Source: Saturnia japonica | Taxonomy: Eukaryota; Arthropoda; Insecta; Lepidoptera; Saturniidae | Assembly: GCA_033032175.1 (NCBI GenBank) | Contig: CM065322.1 | Span: 2,852,001 to 2,916,000, forward strand | Length of the DNA stretch: 64,000 nt | Direction of reading: 5' to 3' | Shown: in pieces, positions 31,472-43,085 of the stretch | Layout: each line of letters opens with the position of its first letter | Position numbering within the stretch: the stretch's first letter is position 1 | Notes under the pieces: model-generated | Told to the model about the DNA's origin: nothing | What the model saw: the letters and a program-made list of their open reading frames with translations, nothing else | Database searches by the model: none | Program-made: the position numbers and the translations under genes

Positions 31472-32180
31472 CTGATATTATTATTATTGTATTATTTTTA
31501 AACTATAGTATAGCTTATGCGTGTAGGTATTATATTTGTAAACAGCATTTAGACATTATATTTAAAAAGATTCATATAACAGTTAATACGTCTTACATAC
31601 ATACATACAGTAAATACTATAAAATGGTACGATGACTAGCGGATTAAACTCAGACTCAAACCATGTTTACTTAAGTAATGCACGCCATCTAGCCGCAGGC
31701 TTAGTAAACAGCGGGTTCGATGTGCATTATCTATTTATTGTTATTGTCTGGACGATTACTACGTTTTGCAATTAGTTCACTGATTTTTATATATCATCTA
31801 TTCCATAGAGAATAGAGAGGGAAAGAGCGCGAGAGTGGGAGAACTTTGGTCAGCAATGATTATGGTGATAATATTAGATTCAGATGATGTTAAAAGAAGT
31901 AATACGGATATCTCAAAAATATAAAGCAGGGAATCGAGTGAGATAGGCTTAGATATATATGAGTCTCCAAATAGTTTAATATTATTAACAATCTAGCTGT
32001 CTCCGCTGCTCCGCTCGCGTAGGCCACCAAATTTCGGTATTGTGCTGACATTGCCTCTACCCACCGAGGTCGCCCGCCGGTTATTTGAAGGACAAAGAAT
32101 TTTTTTTGTGCAGAATCCTAATTATTTTTCTAAAATAAATGTAGCCATGGTTATTCCTTATAACATCAGCTATCTGCCAG
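31472..32180. other. Non-coding stretch
   Basis: A CATA microsatellite lies near 31597-31610 and a GC-richer patch at 32000-32095 (GCTGCTCCGCTCGCG). No gene supported. Confidence 0.4.
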
Positions 32181-32184
32181 TCAA

Positions 32185-32400
32185 AGTCCAATTAGAATAA
32201 CCCATAAACAAGACACATTGACACAACACAAAACAGTAACAAATTTATACATGGTATAGTTGTTATGGGAACTGCAGGGTTAATATAAAACTGTATATGT
32301 TAAACATAATATAAATAAAAAGCATAACTGTAATTTATATAAACACGAACATTTATAAAGTTAAATTTTGGTCTTTATAGTATAATATCATTTAGACACA
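32185..32400 (+). repeat. Dispersed repeat H, copy with empty LTR site
   Basis: CCCATAAACAAGACACA, AACAAATTTATACAT, CTGCAGGG, ATATGTTAAACATA and GCATAACTGTAATTTATATA align with 39790-39926 and, past a 462-bp insertion, with 40389 onward. The single TTAT here is the uninterrupted target. Confidence 0.75.
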
Positions 32401-32469
32401 TAGTTTAGGAGACAATGAAAAATTGAAATAATTTTTACTTGCGGGATGAATAAATTAGGATAGACTACA

Positions 32470-32542
32470 TGGGTGCGTTGGCGGCGCGCGGCGCACTGTT
32501 TGCCGGATAAATTTAACACGGGTGAAACGGTGAGCACAGCTA
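32470..32542 (+). mobile_element. Helitron-like 3' end
   Basis: GGGTGCGTTGGCGGCGCGC, then TTTAACACGGGTGAAACGG, GAGCACAGCTAG and T. It is the same 3' terminus as 20400-20488, with the 5' part missing. Confidence 0.62.
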
Positions 32543-33056
32543 GTATATAAATATAATAAAACCTTAGTATACCATATGGGGAGACGGGACAGAATATGTA
32601 CAGCAAAATCGTATTAACAATGATTTATACGTCGTCGGCCCACTCCGAGGGGCAACGTTCCACAAGTCATCAGATATAATGTTCGGACACTGTCTCAAAC
32701 CATATCTTACTCTATAAATGTTATGAAAAGTATTTTTATCATAAATTGTCGTATCACGAAACCTTTTTGTGTGTGCTTTGATTTATTTTTCTTGGAATAT
32801 TTCTTCGGGAACTAAATCTTATTTGGCGGTACAAAATAATATAATTATGTTATCATTAAAACTCTAATTATCTAATTTACACTACACGCGGCATATGTCG
32901 TGATAACCCTATCAATAAATCAATGTTCCTTCGTTGTGAGGAAACAATTAATTTTTAAATCAGCAATAATTAGTTACGTATGTATTTCGCAAAAGTATTG
33001 CGATGGCAGAACTAGCTAAATATTGCCTTCATAATATAACTCTAATCTTCTCTCCT
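32543..33056. other. AT-rich non-coding stretch
   Basis: Nothing recognised. Confidence 0.4.
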
Positions 33057-33195
33057 CTATACCCGAAGAGTTAGGCAGAGGTGCACTAAGAATTTCATAG
33101 AAAAACCCAATAGCAATTTGCTCGACCTGAGAATCGAACCCAGGACCTCGAACATAGCAGTCGCTTTTCGGACTACTAGGCTCTAATGAAGCAGT
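33057..33195 (-). mobile_element. tRNA-derived SINE, family A, internal deletion
   Basis: The 3' end (CCGAAGAGTTAGGCAGAGG) is fused directly to AGAATTTCATAGAAAAACCC, so about 110 bp of the body are missing compared with 7468-7716. The B box (GAATCGAACCC on this strand) is intact and the A box is decayed. Confidence 0.8.
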
Positions 33196-34602
33196 TAATC
33201 GCCAATAATAGTTAACATCGCCTTCAAAATGCCAAATTCAGATTGTGTTTGGTACAACAAGGCTTAAACAAGGTTTTGTCCAAATTAAATGAGTTTTTTA
33301 AATGACACCTAAATTAAATTAAATCCAACAACACATAGTTGCAATGAAAATGATCAAAAAGCTTGCATCAAGTATCAAAAAATAAAATATGTAGAAACAT
33401 ACAATACATGACAATATAAAGGAGAGTGATACAATCATAATATGTATATTGAAATATATTAGGTACCTACCTACTCATGGTTGCGAGTTTGACCACATGT
33501 GTTAACTTTTGTTGACCTGTCATTGCCAATCATCAGGTAACGACGATCTTCAAAGGGTCTTTTGGGTCTCCAAAAATAACACTTCGGCCATAAAACAAGA
33601 ATTAAATTCGCAACGGAAAATATCTCTTAACAAAATATAATACAGTTTGGATTTGAGTAAATATAATTTTATGCTTGATTTCACTTTAAAAAAAAGTCGT
33701 CAGTAATAGCACCTAAAAAAACAGGGACAAGTGCAAACGTGTTTAACCGAAGATCGAAGAGACTTATAGAAAGGAAATCCACACACAAAACACTGGAGTG
33801 TGACGTTAAAAACAATAATTCTTCATTACGGTTTATAGAGGGTAAATACTGAACGTGCTCTAAAACTAGGTGAAATTTTTTAATATGCCGTATTGATAAA
33901 ATGAAAATTTACCGTATGCTTATAGCGGATAAATTGTTAGACAAACTTGCCTATATCAAATGCCTATAAATTAACAAACTTTAAAATTTTAAAGTATGAA
34001 TTATTTTATATACGATTAGTTATTTTCAAACATATTTTAGTTTTGTTATTTAAATACACCTTTACAAAGTAATTTCACAGAAACTAAATAGTTATTGCAG
34101 GGTTTATTAGTATATCTAAAATGGAAAATTGTTATAATTCAATTGAGTTAGGCAAGAAAATACTGAAGCTATTTTAGTGACGTCATAAAGGTTACGGCAT
34201 TTAAATAGCTATTAAAAAATTATGCATAACTAGTACCTTAAAAAAGTACCATAAAAGTCCACATAGTTGAATTGTCATTTAATATTTTAGGTTAATAAAA
34301 TAAACAATTTCATAACTTTTAAAGATTTCTACTAAATAATGTAATGAAACTGGTAATACCAGGTGTAGTATATCTGTACCTGCAAAATTTGCCAAGTCAT
34401 TCAACTTATACATAACTTTTATCTGTTTTTTTATTACCCAGATTATAACGACATTTTATATCGGGGTAGTTACATAGATTTTAAAAATAGTTACATCTAC
34501 CAGTCTGAAGTAATCGTAAAAATACATGAGATATTTATTATTATTGTTAACTTTATCTGAAAAGCATCGAATACTACGAAGTTCAAGGCCGAATAAACAA
34601 AT
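33196..34602. other. AT-rich non-coding stretch
   Basis: About 1.4 kb with no recognised gene or repeat. Confidence 0.45.
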
Positions 34603-35120
34603 CAAGTATTAAAACTTAAGTGTTTGATTGTAATGTCAAAATATGAGCTTTTTACTAACTGCACATGAAAGTATATACGATATCTATAACAAAAACTCAT
34701 TTTAAAAAATGTTGTCTATCTGTTTGTTCCGAGTAATCTCCGAAATAGTTGGACCGATTTGGGCGTGTTTTTCACTGGCAGATAGCTGATATTATAAAGA
34801 GTAACTTAGGTTACTTTTATTTTAGAAAAAGAATTAGGGTTCCGCACAAATAAAATAAAACTGGTCATGGTGAATCAATTCAGGCGCTTAAATGGCTAAC
34901 GCTGAGTAAACCATAAGAGATATAGCAAATTAATTTAATAAACAATTGTAGATATTATAAATACATACAAAAAGTTCAGCGAGAGTGTATATCTTGAGTG
35001 TGTATCTTATAAGAAACACCCACAATAAGCATTTTTGTCTTTAAAATAGCCAGGAGCGGGAGAGCAAAATTCGCGCGTGCATTATGTAGCCCACGTGAGT
35101 GGAGCCACGGGCATAGCTAG
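34603..35120 (+). mobile_element. Helitron-like element, subfamily 2, complete ends
   Basis: It begins at a TC after AAA (34603) and ends GCCACGGGCATAGCTAG before T (35121). The middle carries GTAATCTCCGAAATAGTTGG, CACTGGCAGATAGCTGATA and GGCTAACGCTGAGTAAACC. Non-coding. Confidence 0.7.
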
Positions 35121-35254
35121 TTATTAAATAAAATCCTTCAAAGCCATATTTAAAGTTTTACATAAAATAAACTATAGAAAAACAGTACAAAAACTAATGT
35201 GGCAACATTATTTTCAAGTTTAACATTTGTGATATTGTCAAATGAGTCTAGGAG

Positions 35255-35540
35255 TTTTTGTTGTGGTGTTTGTTGCAGTTGTTTGTTTTATTTATTCAAG
35301 ATTTTGTGTTTTGTGACCCTACATTGTGTAATATAGGTGGAATTTTACAAAACACAGCTATATATGCATTATGCACAAGTGGAGTGGATTGAAAATAATA
35401 ACATAGATGATGAATTCTGATATGTCACAAAAACTCCCTAGAAAGTTCTAACAACGGTACTATCACTGAGATAGAATACTGAAATCATCACTTGACACTC
35501 TTATAAATACTTGATCATTACTATAATGATATTCAAATAA
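35255..35540. repeat. Dispersed repeat D, copy 2
   Basis: It shares GCACAAGTGGAGTGG, CACAAAAACTCCCTAGAAAG and TTCTAACAAC with 7740-7965 and 43500-43665. More diverged than the others. Confidence 0.45.
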
Positions 35541-36554
35541 AGAGGACTAGTTGCCAGGGACTTAAAAAGGAAGTATAAAATTGCACTATATTTTAGTAAA
35601 CGGTGTGCATAACAAGTGAGCATTGCATCGCATATTGTTCGAGTTAGACGGGAACGTGCAGGTGTTCACTGCGTTTTGACTAAACCGTGGGGTGGGGGTA
35701 TTTTTTGTGGCCGCCACGCTAAGCGTAAAATGGGAACCGACTTAATAAGTGGTTATTTAGATGGATAATGCACTGAAATTCAGATTAGTTGGTATTAAGT
35801 AGAGCATATTTTTCTCTTTTAAGCAGATTAAGTTGTTTGGGGGACAGTTACTAAGATTATAAGTAGGTACCTATATAGAAAACTGTAGGTAGGATTTTTT
35901 TAAATTAAAACATCTGTTATACTAATAAAATGTTATATCATATTTCTAATGTATTATTTTCTTTTTATACTTTTTGGAGTGAACCTTCATAGTAGGTGAT
36001 TCGATAAGTGGACGAGAATTTAGAGGAAATTTCAAGGACGCGTCACATTCAGGCACAATACGTTACATGAGAGAGAAGAAATATATAACTTAGATAAGGA
36101 GAAAGAGCGCTATACAATGTATATGTTTTGCAGGCTATCCACGTCTCTTTCCCTTTCCGCGAGAAGTTTTACTTTTATCATGTAAACGGTCATACAAGCA
36201 ATTTTTTTTTTCTATATAGTCTCTTGTAATTATATTAAGTATCAGATAAATTAACTTAATTTTTATGTGGAATTTGCACAGCATGACGTCACTGTCAAAT
36301 ATTAATTTGTTTTTCATCATAATAATATGTACCTACTAAAACTTAAACTCTAAAAGTAACATAAGGTTTTTGAATAAAATTACCTTAAATTGACGCAAAT
36401 AATAAAGTGGACCATATTGCCTGATATTATCGCCTACGAACTGGACTGTTATCTATATTATAATCTAGACAGAATTTTTAGGTTTATTTTTACCTTAATA
36501 AATAACCTACTCATTAAGTTTGTTTTTTAGCATAAATATTGAGGTTTTTTTGTT
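35541..36554. other. Non-coding stretch
   Basis: No coding or repeat structure recognised. Confidence 0.4.
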
Positions 36555-36770
36555 ACCTAGACGGCAAAGAAGCTTACCACCCGCCTGATGGTAAGTGGCT
36601 ACCGTACCTGTGAACGCTTGTAATGCTGTAAGTATCACTAGCGCTTTGCCGAGCTTGAACCCTCCTTCCTAAAGGGGTTCTGCAAATCACACTTACCGCA
36701 GGAACACAACACAAGGTCATTTGCCTGCGATCTTTTGTGGGGTGGAAATACTTCACAAGTTGTACTGTCC
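36555..36770 (-). repeat. Lepidopteran interspersed repeat (CCACCCGCCTGATGG family)
   Basis: ACCACCCGCCTGATGGTAAG, then TGGCTACCGTACC is a signature I recognise from many lepidopteran genomic repeats, with a T-rich end at the left (GAGGTTTTTTTGTTACC). A 60-residue frame crosses it, but I see no conserved domain, so I do not call a gene. Confidence 0.55.
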
Positions 36771-36904
36771 CAAGTAGAGAGAAATCTCGATAGAAGTTTC
36801 TCTTGTGCTCTGTCTCTACATTTTCCTACAATATCTTACTATTTACTGATGCATTTATGTTTGTGTTTTATTGTTTGTTCTTGCAATTGTTTTTGATTTA
36901 TTAT

Positions 36905-37290
36905 TTATTTATATTGGCGTTAAGAAGTATGTGAGGAGTGAAATTGAGTAACAGGATAAGAAATAGTGTGAGAAGGGAACTTTGTGGTGTGAAAAAAGAT
37001 ATACGGATTGAGAAAATGATGCTTAGATGGTTTGGGCATGTACAGAGAATGAATGAAAGAAGAATGACTAAACAAATTTATGAGTCGAGTACGAATGGGA
37101 GCGCTGGAACAGGAAGGCCTAGACGAACGTTCTATGATCAATTCGGAGTCAAGAAAGGTCAGGTCAACTCTAAACCAACGAGCGTGCGTGAAAAGATTGG
37201 TGAATGTTGAAGAATCGAAAGATGTATACCAGGATCATAGCAAGTAGAAGGACGTGGTCTCTGCCTACCTCGTTAGGAGATGTAAGTATG
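36905..37290 (+). pseudogene. LINE ORF2 C-terminal fragment, direct copy
   Basis: The plus frame from 36938 reads SNRIRNSVRRELCGVKKD, then EKMMLRWFGHVQRMNERR, MTKQIYESS and GRPRRTFYDQFG. This is the RT-distal tail (pattern MLRWFGHVERMxExRLxKQIY...GRPRKTYxDQI) of an RTE/CR1-like LINE often seen in insect genomes. Downstream (37175-37270) the family continues in another frame with stops. It serves as the direct-order reference for the rearranged copy at 2683-2950. Confidence 0.82.
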
Positions 37291-37296
37291 TATGTA

Positions 37297-37550
37297 AGCG
37301 TTCGGATTTTTAACCGAATTAAAAAAAAAACGGAAACTACTCAATTCCAATATATAATTGTCTTTTATTTTCTATGGATTTTCAGCCATAACTTCGTTTA
37401 TCAAACGATTTGGATAATATTTTCTTGCTTGATAGTGGATGCCTCAAGGGTGGTCCCAATTTAATTTAATTTAATTGGCATTAAACCTTCAACTTCGAAA
37501 ATTCCCCAGGGATCTCTTGAAAATAATTGAAGCTGGTTTAAGTTTAAAAT
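37297..37550 (+). repeat. Dispersed repeat G, copy 2
   Basis: AACCGAATTAAAAAAAAAAC, GCCTCAAGGGTGGTCCC and CCTTCAACTTCGAAAATTCC align with 30317-30600. It lies directly behind the LINE tail. Confidence 0.58.
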
Positions 37551-38344
37551 TTGAGGTCAGATAATACTCATTATTGCTATTAATGTTGCAGTGTTTAAAT
37601 ATATCTAAATAAATAATTAAAATGTTAGCCCAAAAAATTTAACCCTAGAGTGTCTTATTATGCCTTCTGTCCGTCGAAGCTTTATGTCCGCCCATCACGC
37701 CAACGCGTCACGATTCACACGAAAGCATTTACCAAGGTAACAGAGATTATGTAGAAACATCGACATATGCGCGGGACAGCGACCACACCCACCGGTCAAA
37801 TTTGATTTACGCGCAAATTACGTGTCATAACCCGCGTGTACAGACTAAGGTAACTTACTTTAAAATATGCCACAAATTAGATATTTACCTACATATTTTC
37901 AATGTGTCTTAAAAGAGGTAGGCCATAGAGAAATAAATGCCTTTGCTGATTCATCTCTACTTGTGACAGCCTGATTGGATAAATAACCTTGTGTTATGAT
38001 CCTGTTGTGAGAAGGGTTTCCAGAGCTTTTTGGGGCAAGGGGGTTTAATGCCGTTATTAAAAGCCATGTCGGCCCACAGAAATGTATCTTTCCTAACTTG
38101 AAGGCCTTCTTCATCAAAGTAAGGCAAATATAAGATTTAGCAAATTTCTTTGTTTTGTAGTGGAAGGATTTAGCGTTTTTTTAACGTACTTTCACATGGC
38201 GCCTATACAAAGTTGGATACCGACTATTCTTTCTTCACATACGAGGCCTATTTATAATCAGCAATAGAAAGATAAAAGCTATTAATTATTTTTTTGCCGG
38301 GATCAATTTTAATTCATATTGTGGGGTCATGGGGCTGCGTATTG
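37551..38344. other. Non-coding stretch
   Basis: There is a GC-richer patch at 37665-37850. On the minus strand a 72-residue frame (37899-38117) has no motif I know. Nothing supported. Confidence 0.4.
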
Positions 38345-38349
38345 TGAAA

Positions 38350-38512
38350 ATGCTGTCATAGTGACTCGCTTTTGCGTTTCACGTTTCAGGATCGGTCTGT
38401 GCATACCCAGTTAAATAAATGCAGACTGGTATGACAGCAGCGACCGCCGATGGATTACGATCTCTCGGTAGTCGCCAATGTGTTAGGATTGTAATGAGCT
38501 TACCTCATTCAC
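38350..38512 (+). repeat. Dispersed repeat E, copy 1
   Basis: GTGACTCGCTTTTGCG, TTCAGGATCGGTCTGTGCAT, ACAGCAGCGACCGC and GTTAGGATTGTA match 45298-45465. It ends where SINE family A begins. Confidence 0.65.
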
Positions 38513-38975
38513 ATAGTGGTCGTAAGTGCGACTGCTATGACCGAGGTCCTGGGTTCGATTTCCAGGTAGAGTTAAGTGTTATTGGGTTTTTCTATGAAAT
38601 TCTCAGTAGTAGCTCAGAGTTTAGCTTTGTGCCCAATTAATTGCAATATGCTCGCCCCCTAATACATGGGACCTAAAAAAAAAATTGGTTGCCTGTAAAG
38701 TCGGTATACGGGCGAAAGTTTTACGTGACAACGACTTTATGTCTGTCTCTCTCGCTCTTAGGCGGGCTAACCATGCCCGAGTGGAAGGGACGCGTGCCTC
38801 TCACTCGCTCTCATTGTGAGCGCATAACGTGAGCGGAGCGTAACGCAGTTTCTTGAAGTGTCACTCGGCAAACCAATTTATAAGACGTTGTCACGTCAAA
38901 AAAACATACACGGCGAACTGTGGATGTACATCGGTACACCTCTGCCTAACCCTTCGGGGATACAGGCGTCAAAGT
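38513..38975 (+). mobile_element. tRNA-derived SINE, family A, split by a MITE
   Basis: The head and body (38515-38684, including GGTCCTGGGTTCGATTTCC and the AATTCTCAGTAGTAGCTC block) are separated from the 3' end (CGGCGAACTGTGGATGTAC ... CCCTTCGGGGATACAGGCG, 38905-38975) by 216 bp of unrelated sequence. The joint lies in the A-run of the SINE (CCTAAAAACAT in other copies). Confidence 0.85.
38685..38900. mobile_element. MITE inserted in SINE
   Basis: It begins TTGGTTGCCTGTAAAGTCGG and ends CGTTGTCACGTCAAA. A 20-bp inverted repeat lies near each end: TTACGTGACAACGACTTTAT (38721-38740) against ATAAGACGTTGTCACGTCAA (38880-38899). The middle is GC-rich (GGCGGGCTAACCATGCCC, GAGCGGAGCGTAACGCAG). 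The family looks familiar from Lepidoptera, but I cannot name it. The flanks are A-rich, hiding the target duplication. Confidence 0.72.
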
Positions 38976-39029
38976 ATGTTATTTTATGTTACCATCAGAG
39001 ATAGACAAACAATTTACCGTGATACTAAA

Positions 39030-39240
39030 TAAAAATTATCCCATATTATGCAATTTTGGCGGCATTTTACGTAATGTACAAGTGTAGTGAAATTATTTAA
39101 TTAGGAACATGTATTTTAGGTTGCCACAGAAATTCACTGGACATTTTTAACAAGGAAGCCGCAATCTTCTTGTTTATTTATTTATAATTAAAACAAAAAC
39201 TATGATTGAAAATTACAAATTCTAATCACTTGACATTGGC
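39030..39240. repeat. Dispersed repeat D, copy 3
   Basis: TTATGCAATTTTGGCGGCAT, TTTACGTAATGTA, AATTCACTGGACATTTTTAA and AAGCCGCAATCTTCTTG align with copy 1 at 7740-7965. Confidence 0.55.
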
Positions 39241-39781
39241 ATAATTGTCGGTGAACGCAGTTGCTATTACATAAAAAGAAAAAAAAGTTATTACTCAATA
39301 TTCCAGGTTTTTTTTTATAATCTGTGGCATAAAAAATATGTAGTTGTTATAGTGTGTACGCTACGGAGGTGTCATAAAACCTCCCTTTTTCGATTCAAGT
39401 GCACCTTTGTTCGTATCGGTAATGCGTTAATTTGAATATTCGCGGTGTCAGATGTCAAATGGTTCGTAATTTTGTATTTGTTCTCTATTTTAATGTAATT
39501 TTCTACGGAAGTAATAAATGCTCATTTGTATTTTTATTACAATTTTATATGCTTCTTTCACAAACATTTATAATAAGTTTTAGAATAATTATGAACAAGT
39601 GTTTACTTTGGATAAACAACCAATTAATTCGATGTATTACTATACCTTACGTAAACGTAATTATAATTTAAAAATAAGTAATGAAACATACCCACATAAA
39701 TATAAAATACTTTTTTAAATTTTGAGTATCAATATCAAGTGTGACAAATACATGTATAGAATTTAGTTGCCAAATTTTCGG
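39241..39781. other. AT-rich non-coding stretch
   Basis: A 79-residue hydrophobic frame (39432-39671) has AT-driven composition and no family signature, so I leave it uncalled. Confidence 0.4.
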
Positions 39782-39926
39782 TGTTGTAGAAAATAGCCCA
39801 TAAACAAGACACAAAACAATATAAAACTGTCACAAATTTATACATAATACTTGCTGCAGGGATAAATTAAAACTATATAGCATATATATGTTAAACATAT
39901 AAATAAAGAGTATAACTATAACTTAT
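39782..39926 (+). repeat. Dispersed repeat H, left half of interrupted copy
   Basis: This aligns with 32185-32340 and continues at 40389 after the solo LTR. Confidence 0.72.
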
Positions 39927-40388
39927 TGTTACATCCGAGGGTATTAAAAATGCCAATATTTGAAGTGAAGAAGATTTAATTCAATTTCACAGTTACGAAT
40001 TACACGAACTCACAACACTGTTATTTAGTACACTGTAGTTTCGCTTCCTTTTATCGCTCGTTGTTATCGCTTTGTAATTCAAAACTTAACTGAACAGCTT
40101 GGCGCCGCGCCTGAGTCGCTTATATATCTACACTAAACGACCGTAGAAACATCGTGAAAAATCGCGACCCCTCTTGATGTTTACTTTCAATGCCTACTCG
40201 ATGACGTAATCGAGGCGATAAGCCCTATACATGTGTGTGTAAACTGCGATGTTTATATAAACATGTGCACGTGGTTGTTTACGACGCGAACATTATTTCA
40301 AAGTCCTGAGAAGTTTGTAGTTGCTTCGAGATATTTCGGGAACAGGATTTTTCTATCTTTTTTAATCGGGTTATAACAGGTCGCAACA
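39927..40388. mobile_element. Solo LTR, 462 bp, unknown LTR family
   Basis: It starts TGTTACATCCGAGGG and ends AACAGGTCGCAACA (TG...CA), with TTAT duplicated outside (39923-39926 and 40389-40392). It is GC-richer than its flanks and contains CGCTTATATATCTAC, a TATA-like word. The paralogous repeat at 32185-32400 has one TTAT at the matching place and no insert. The orientation is undetermined. A TGTTGCGACCTGTTATAA start on the minus strand resembles Gypsy LTRs. Confidence 0.82.
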
Positions 40389-40392
40389 TTAT

Positions 40393-40947
40393 ATAGACAC
40401 GTACAAAGGACACATTACAATTTTATATTATTACGATAAATAAAGACACTAAATACTTCAATAGCAGTAGAATACACATATGTAAGTAATATATTGTTAT
40501 TAGTAGGACGAGGAATATTACAAGGAAGAAAATCATTTAAGGAACAAGATAGTTTGGGACAATTAAATACACGTAATCCACGGATCCCTCGTCAAGAACG
40601 CACTTAAATTTTCCATTTGGTCCAATGGCTTGTTTACATGTAAAATAAAATAAAATATTAAGTCAATTTTATGTCATATATTTGTAATTATTTAATATGT
40701 GTAATTTTTATTACCTAATATAAATTTTACTTTAATGAAATAAACTTATTACTTATTTTTAATCTAAATATTAACTGTAAGTAAAATAATTAAAAAAACG
40801 TTAAATAAAAAAAAGTGTTAAATATTCAGATAAATCGAAGTTCATCAGTTTTTTTAAATAAAAAAATTCTGCTTCGATTTGATTTTATACCAAATATTCA
40901 ACCAAAGTTCGACTTCTGCATAAACCACATTCGACCCATCTCATCTA
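40393..40947. other. AT-rich non-coding stretch
   Basis: The first part may continue repeat H. The rest is very AT-rich and anonymous. Confidence 0.4.
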
Positions 40948-40954
40948 TAAATCT

Positions 40955-41390
40955 ATCTATATAATTAGTAAAATTGAAGTTTCTGTTTCTAATGTCAAAA
41001 TAACGGCTTTGTGTTAAATACTTATGAAAGTAAATACGCAAGTACTTACTACGCTTCTTTTACTTGCTAATTAGCCTATAACATATTACACAATAAATAA
41101 AATTGAAGCTGTATGTAATGACAAAAAAACAATTTTTAAATATCTTGTCAGTCTTTTGTTGTGTATTTGGTAGATAGCTGATGTTATAAGGAGTAACATA
41201 GGCTACTTTTATTATAGAAAAAGAATTATGGTTCCACACAAATTACAAAAATCTGGTCATTGTGAATCAATTCAGACGCTTAAATGGCTTACCCTGAGTA
41301 AACTATAAGAGATATATCAAATTAATATACTACATATATATAGATATTGAAAAGAACTATAAAAGCAAGTGTAGCCGCGAGCACAGCTAG
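40955..41390 (+). mobile_element. Helitron-like element, subfamily 2, with internal 5' duplication
   Basis: It begins near A|TCTATCTATATAATTAG and ends GCCGCGAGCACAGCTAG|T. The start-type phrase AAAATTGAAG...TAATG recurs inside at about 41097-41130 (AATAAAATTGAAGCTGTATG), so the left third looks duplicated or nested. Confidence 0.65.
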
Positions 41391-42452
41391 TATGTAAATA
41401 AAAATCATTAGCACCGTTTTTCGGGATCTCGCAGTTAATCACTTCAAAACATTCCTGCTTAATACTATATTAAAAATAACGACCGGTATAATTCACTGAT
41501 ATGACTTAGCCAAACAGTTTGCACAACTTTGACCGAATGATTAAATTAATGAATGAACGAATGAACGGCAGACCGTAATCGATCCGTGTGTGCCAGATGG
41601 TGCTGAATTGCAAATAACCGTAAGTAATCTCTAATGAGCTCACCTGCTACATTTTGTCTATTACATTGTGTTCGTAAAACTGAGGGTAGTTGGAAAGGTA
41701 ATTAATGATCGTAAGTGACGTATGACTTTGTTAATAAGTATTGTTAGTTACATTTATTTTATTGATGTTATTTTTATACAATGGGCACATGTTTCATCAT
41801 TTTTTTTTTTTGAAAGAAATTCCTTAGTTCGTCTCTCTGTTGGAGTTGACTTTTAGAAATCGTCACGTAAGGAAAAACCATTATGCTCCTTTAATGCAAC
41901 TTTCTCTCTCGTTGTTATTTTATTATATACAAGTGAGTGAGTGTGTGCGTGCTAGTATCGAGATTAAAGCAAACGAGTATCGTACGCGGCCAGTTGTGTA
42001 AACCTGCAAAACATTGCACTTCGGGCGGCGCCTCTTATGGTGGTCTCGTGAAATAGGTTTCACGTTGGCATTCAGTAGTTCAATGGTTTATCAGTTATTT
42101 TGTATGGTAAATATATATGAAACTTACATCGATGTTGTCTTTATGAATTGGACTAACTGAATTTAACTTCGTTCCTAACGGAGGTACCCAGCCGCACACG
42201 TTTTGTTAACTTAAAACTTAAAAATAATGGGTATATGTTACTGACATGTAGATTCGTTTTATTAAGTCTCCACTTGCCAGATCATTTTACGAGGTCCCGA
42301 ACAAATCGGAGCTCCCACAAGATTAGCTGTCACTACCGGGAATCGAACCTACGCGGTGTTAATAACTGATCATGAAACCCAATAGTAAATTTATAGGTAA
42401 AAATTATATTTCACGGGAAAGAAAAACAACCCGCTTAGCAATTTAAAAATGT
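41391..42452. other. Non-coding stretch
   Basis: No recognised elements. A GC-richer patch lies near 41975-42045. Confidence 0.4.
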
Positions 42453-42668
42453 CTAAAATAGACTAAGTACTATTACACTAATCTGTAATCCTTTAAAAAT
42501 ATTTAAACTAACAAGTGCTCCGCTTAGTTGGCCACTTAACCCTAAAGCTACAATGAGAATACAAAAAGAAATTTTAAGTCCGCAAATAGTGTTGTCGAAG
42601 TGCACAAACCCCCATATTTCACCCTTCGGTAAATCCGCACCGCGGCGCTCCTCGGCGAGCCTTGGCAT
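42453..42668 (-). CDS. Hypothetical 71-aa ORF with one membrane helix (possible coding exon)
   Basis: On the minus strand, ATG at 42668 opens MPRLAEERRGADLPKGEIWG, then FVHFDNTICGLK and a hydrophobic run (ISFCILIVALGLSGQLSGAL), then LNIFKGLQ to a stop. It stands out because its first half is GC-rich and codon-like within AT-rich DNA. A possible splice donor (CTT|GTTAGT) lies inside. I do not recognise the family. It may be the first coding exon of a host membrane protein, a repeat fragment, or chance. Confidence 0.3.
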   Translation of the reverse strand: MPRLAEERRGADLPKGEIWGFVHFDNTICGLKISFCILIVALGLSGQLSGALVSLNIFKGLQISVIVLSLF

Positions 42669-42821
42669 TGAGTTAAAATGTTTGAACTTTCAAAAAGTGA
42701 AATCACAGTAAATGGTGAGTGATAAATTAGGTTTCACTCTACCGGGAGCAAAAAAAAAACTTTTAAAAATCACTGATGTAATAAAAAAAACGTTTCTTTA
42801 CGATTTAAAATCTGTTACATA

Positions 42822-43019
42822 TGTAGCGACATCTACATAGCGACACGTAGCGACATCTATCGAGCCACAAATGACGCATCTCTACATCGCGCTTTAGAAA
42901 TTAACTCTTCAATTGATGAGTATATATACAAGAACCCAACTACAACCGTTGGGCAGCTGCCCGCCAGGCATAACACCCGTCTGGTCGGAGGAGCCTCCCT
43001 TTGCAATAGTTCTTCTACA
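42822..43019 (-). mobile_element. Solo LTR of the miniature family, uninterrupted
   Basis: 198 bp, TGTAGCGACATCTACATAG to TTCTTCTACA on the plus strand, with CATA duplicated outside (42818-42821 and 43020-43023). It is colinear with the LTRs at 19256-19449 and 20006-20199 and supplies the unbroken template for 29430-29905. Confidence 0.9.
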
Positions 43020-43085
43020 CATACTTTTTATTTTAAATAACATGTTACTAATTAAACTGTATACGCGTTACAGATTACACTCCTA

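Noticed and set aside
37899..38117. 72-aa minus-strand ORF
   Set aside because: No domain, no composition shift, no neighbouring splice or promoter signal that I trust.
39432..39671. 79-aa membrane protein
   Set aside because: Hydrophobicity follows from AT-rich composition; no motif, no coding-like third positions.
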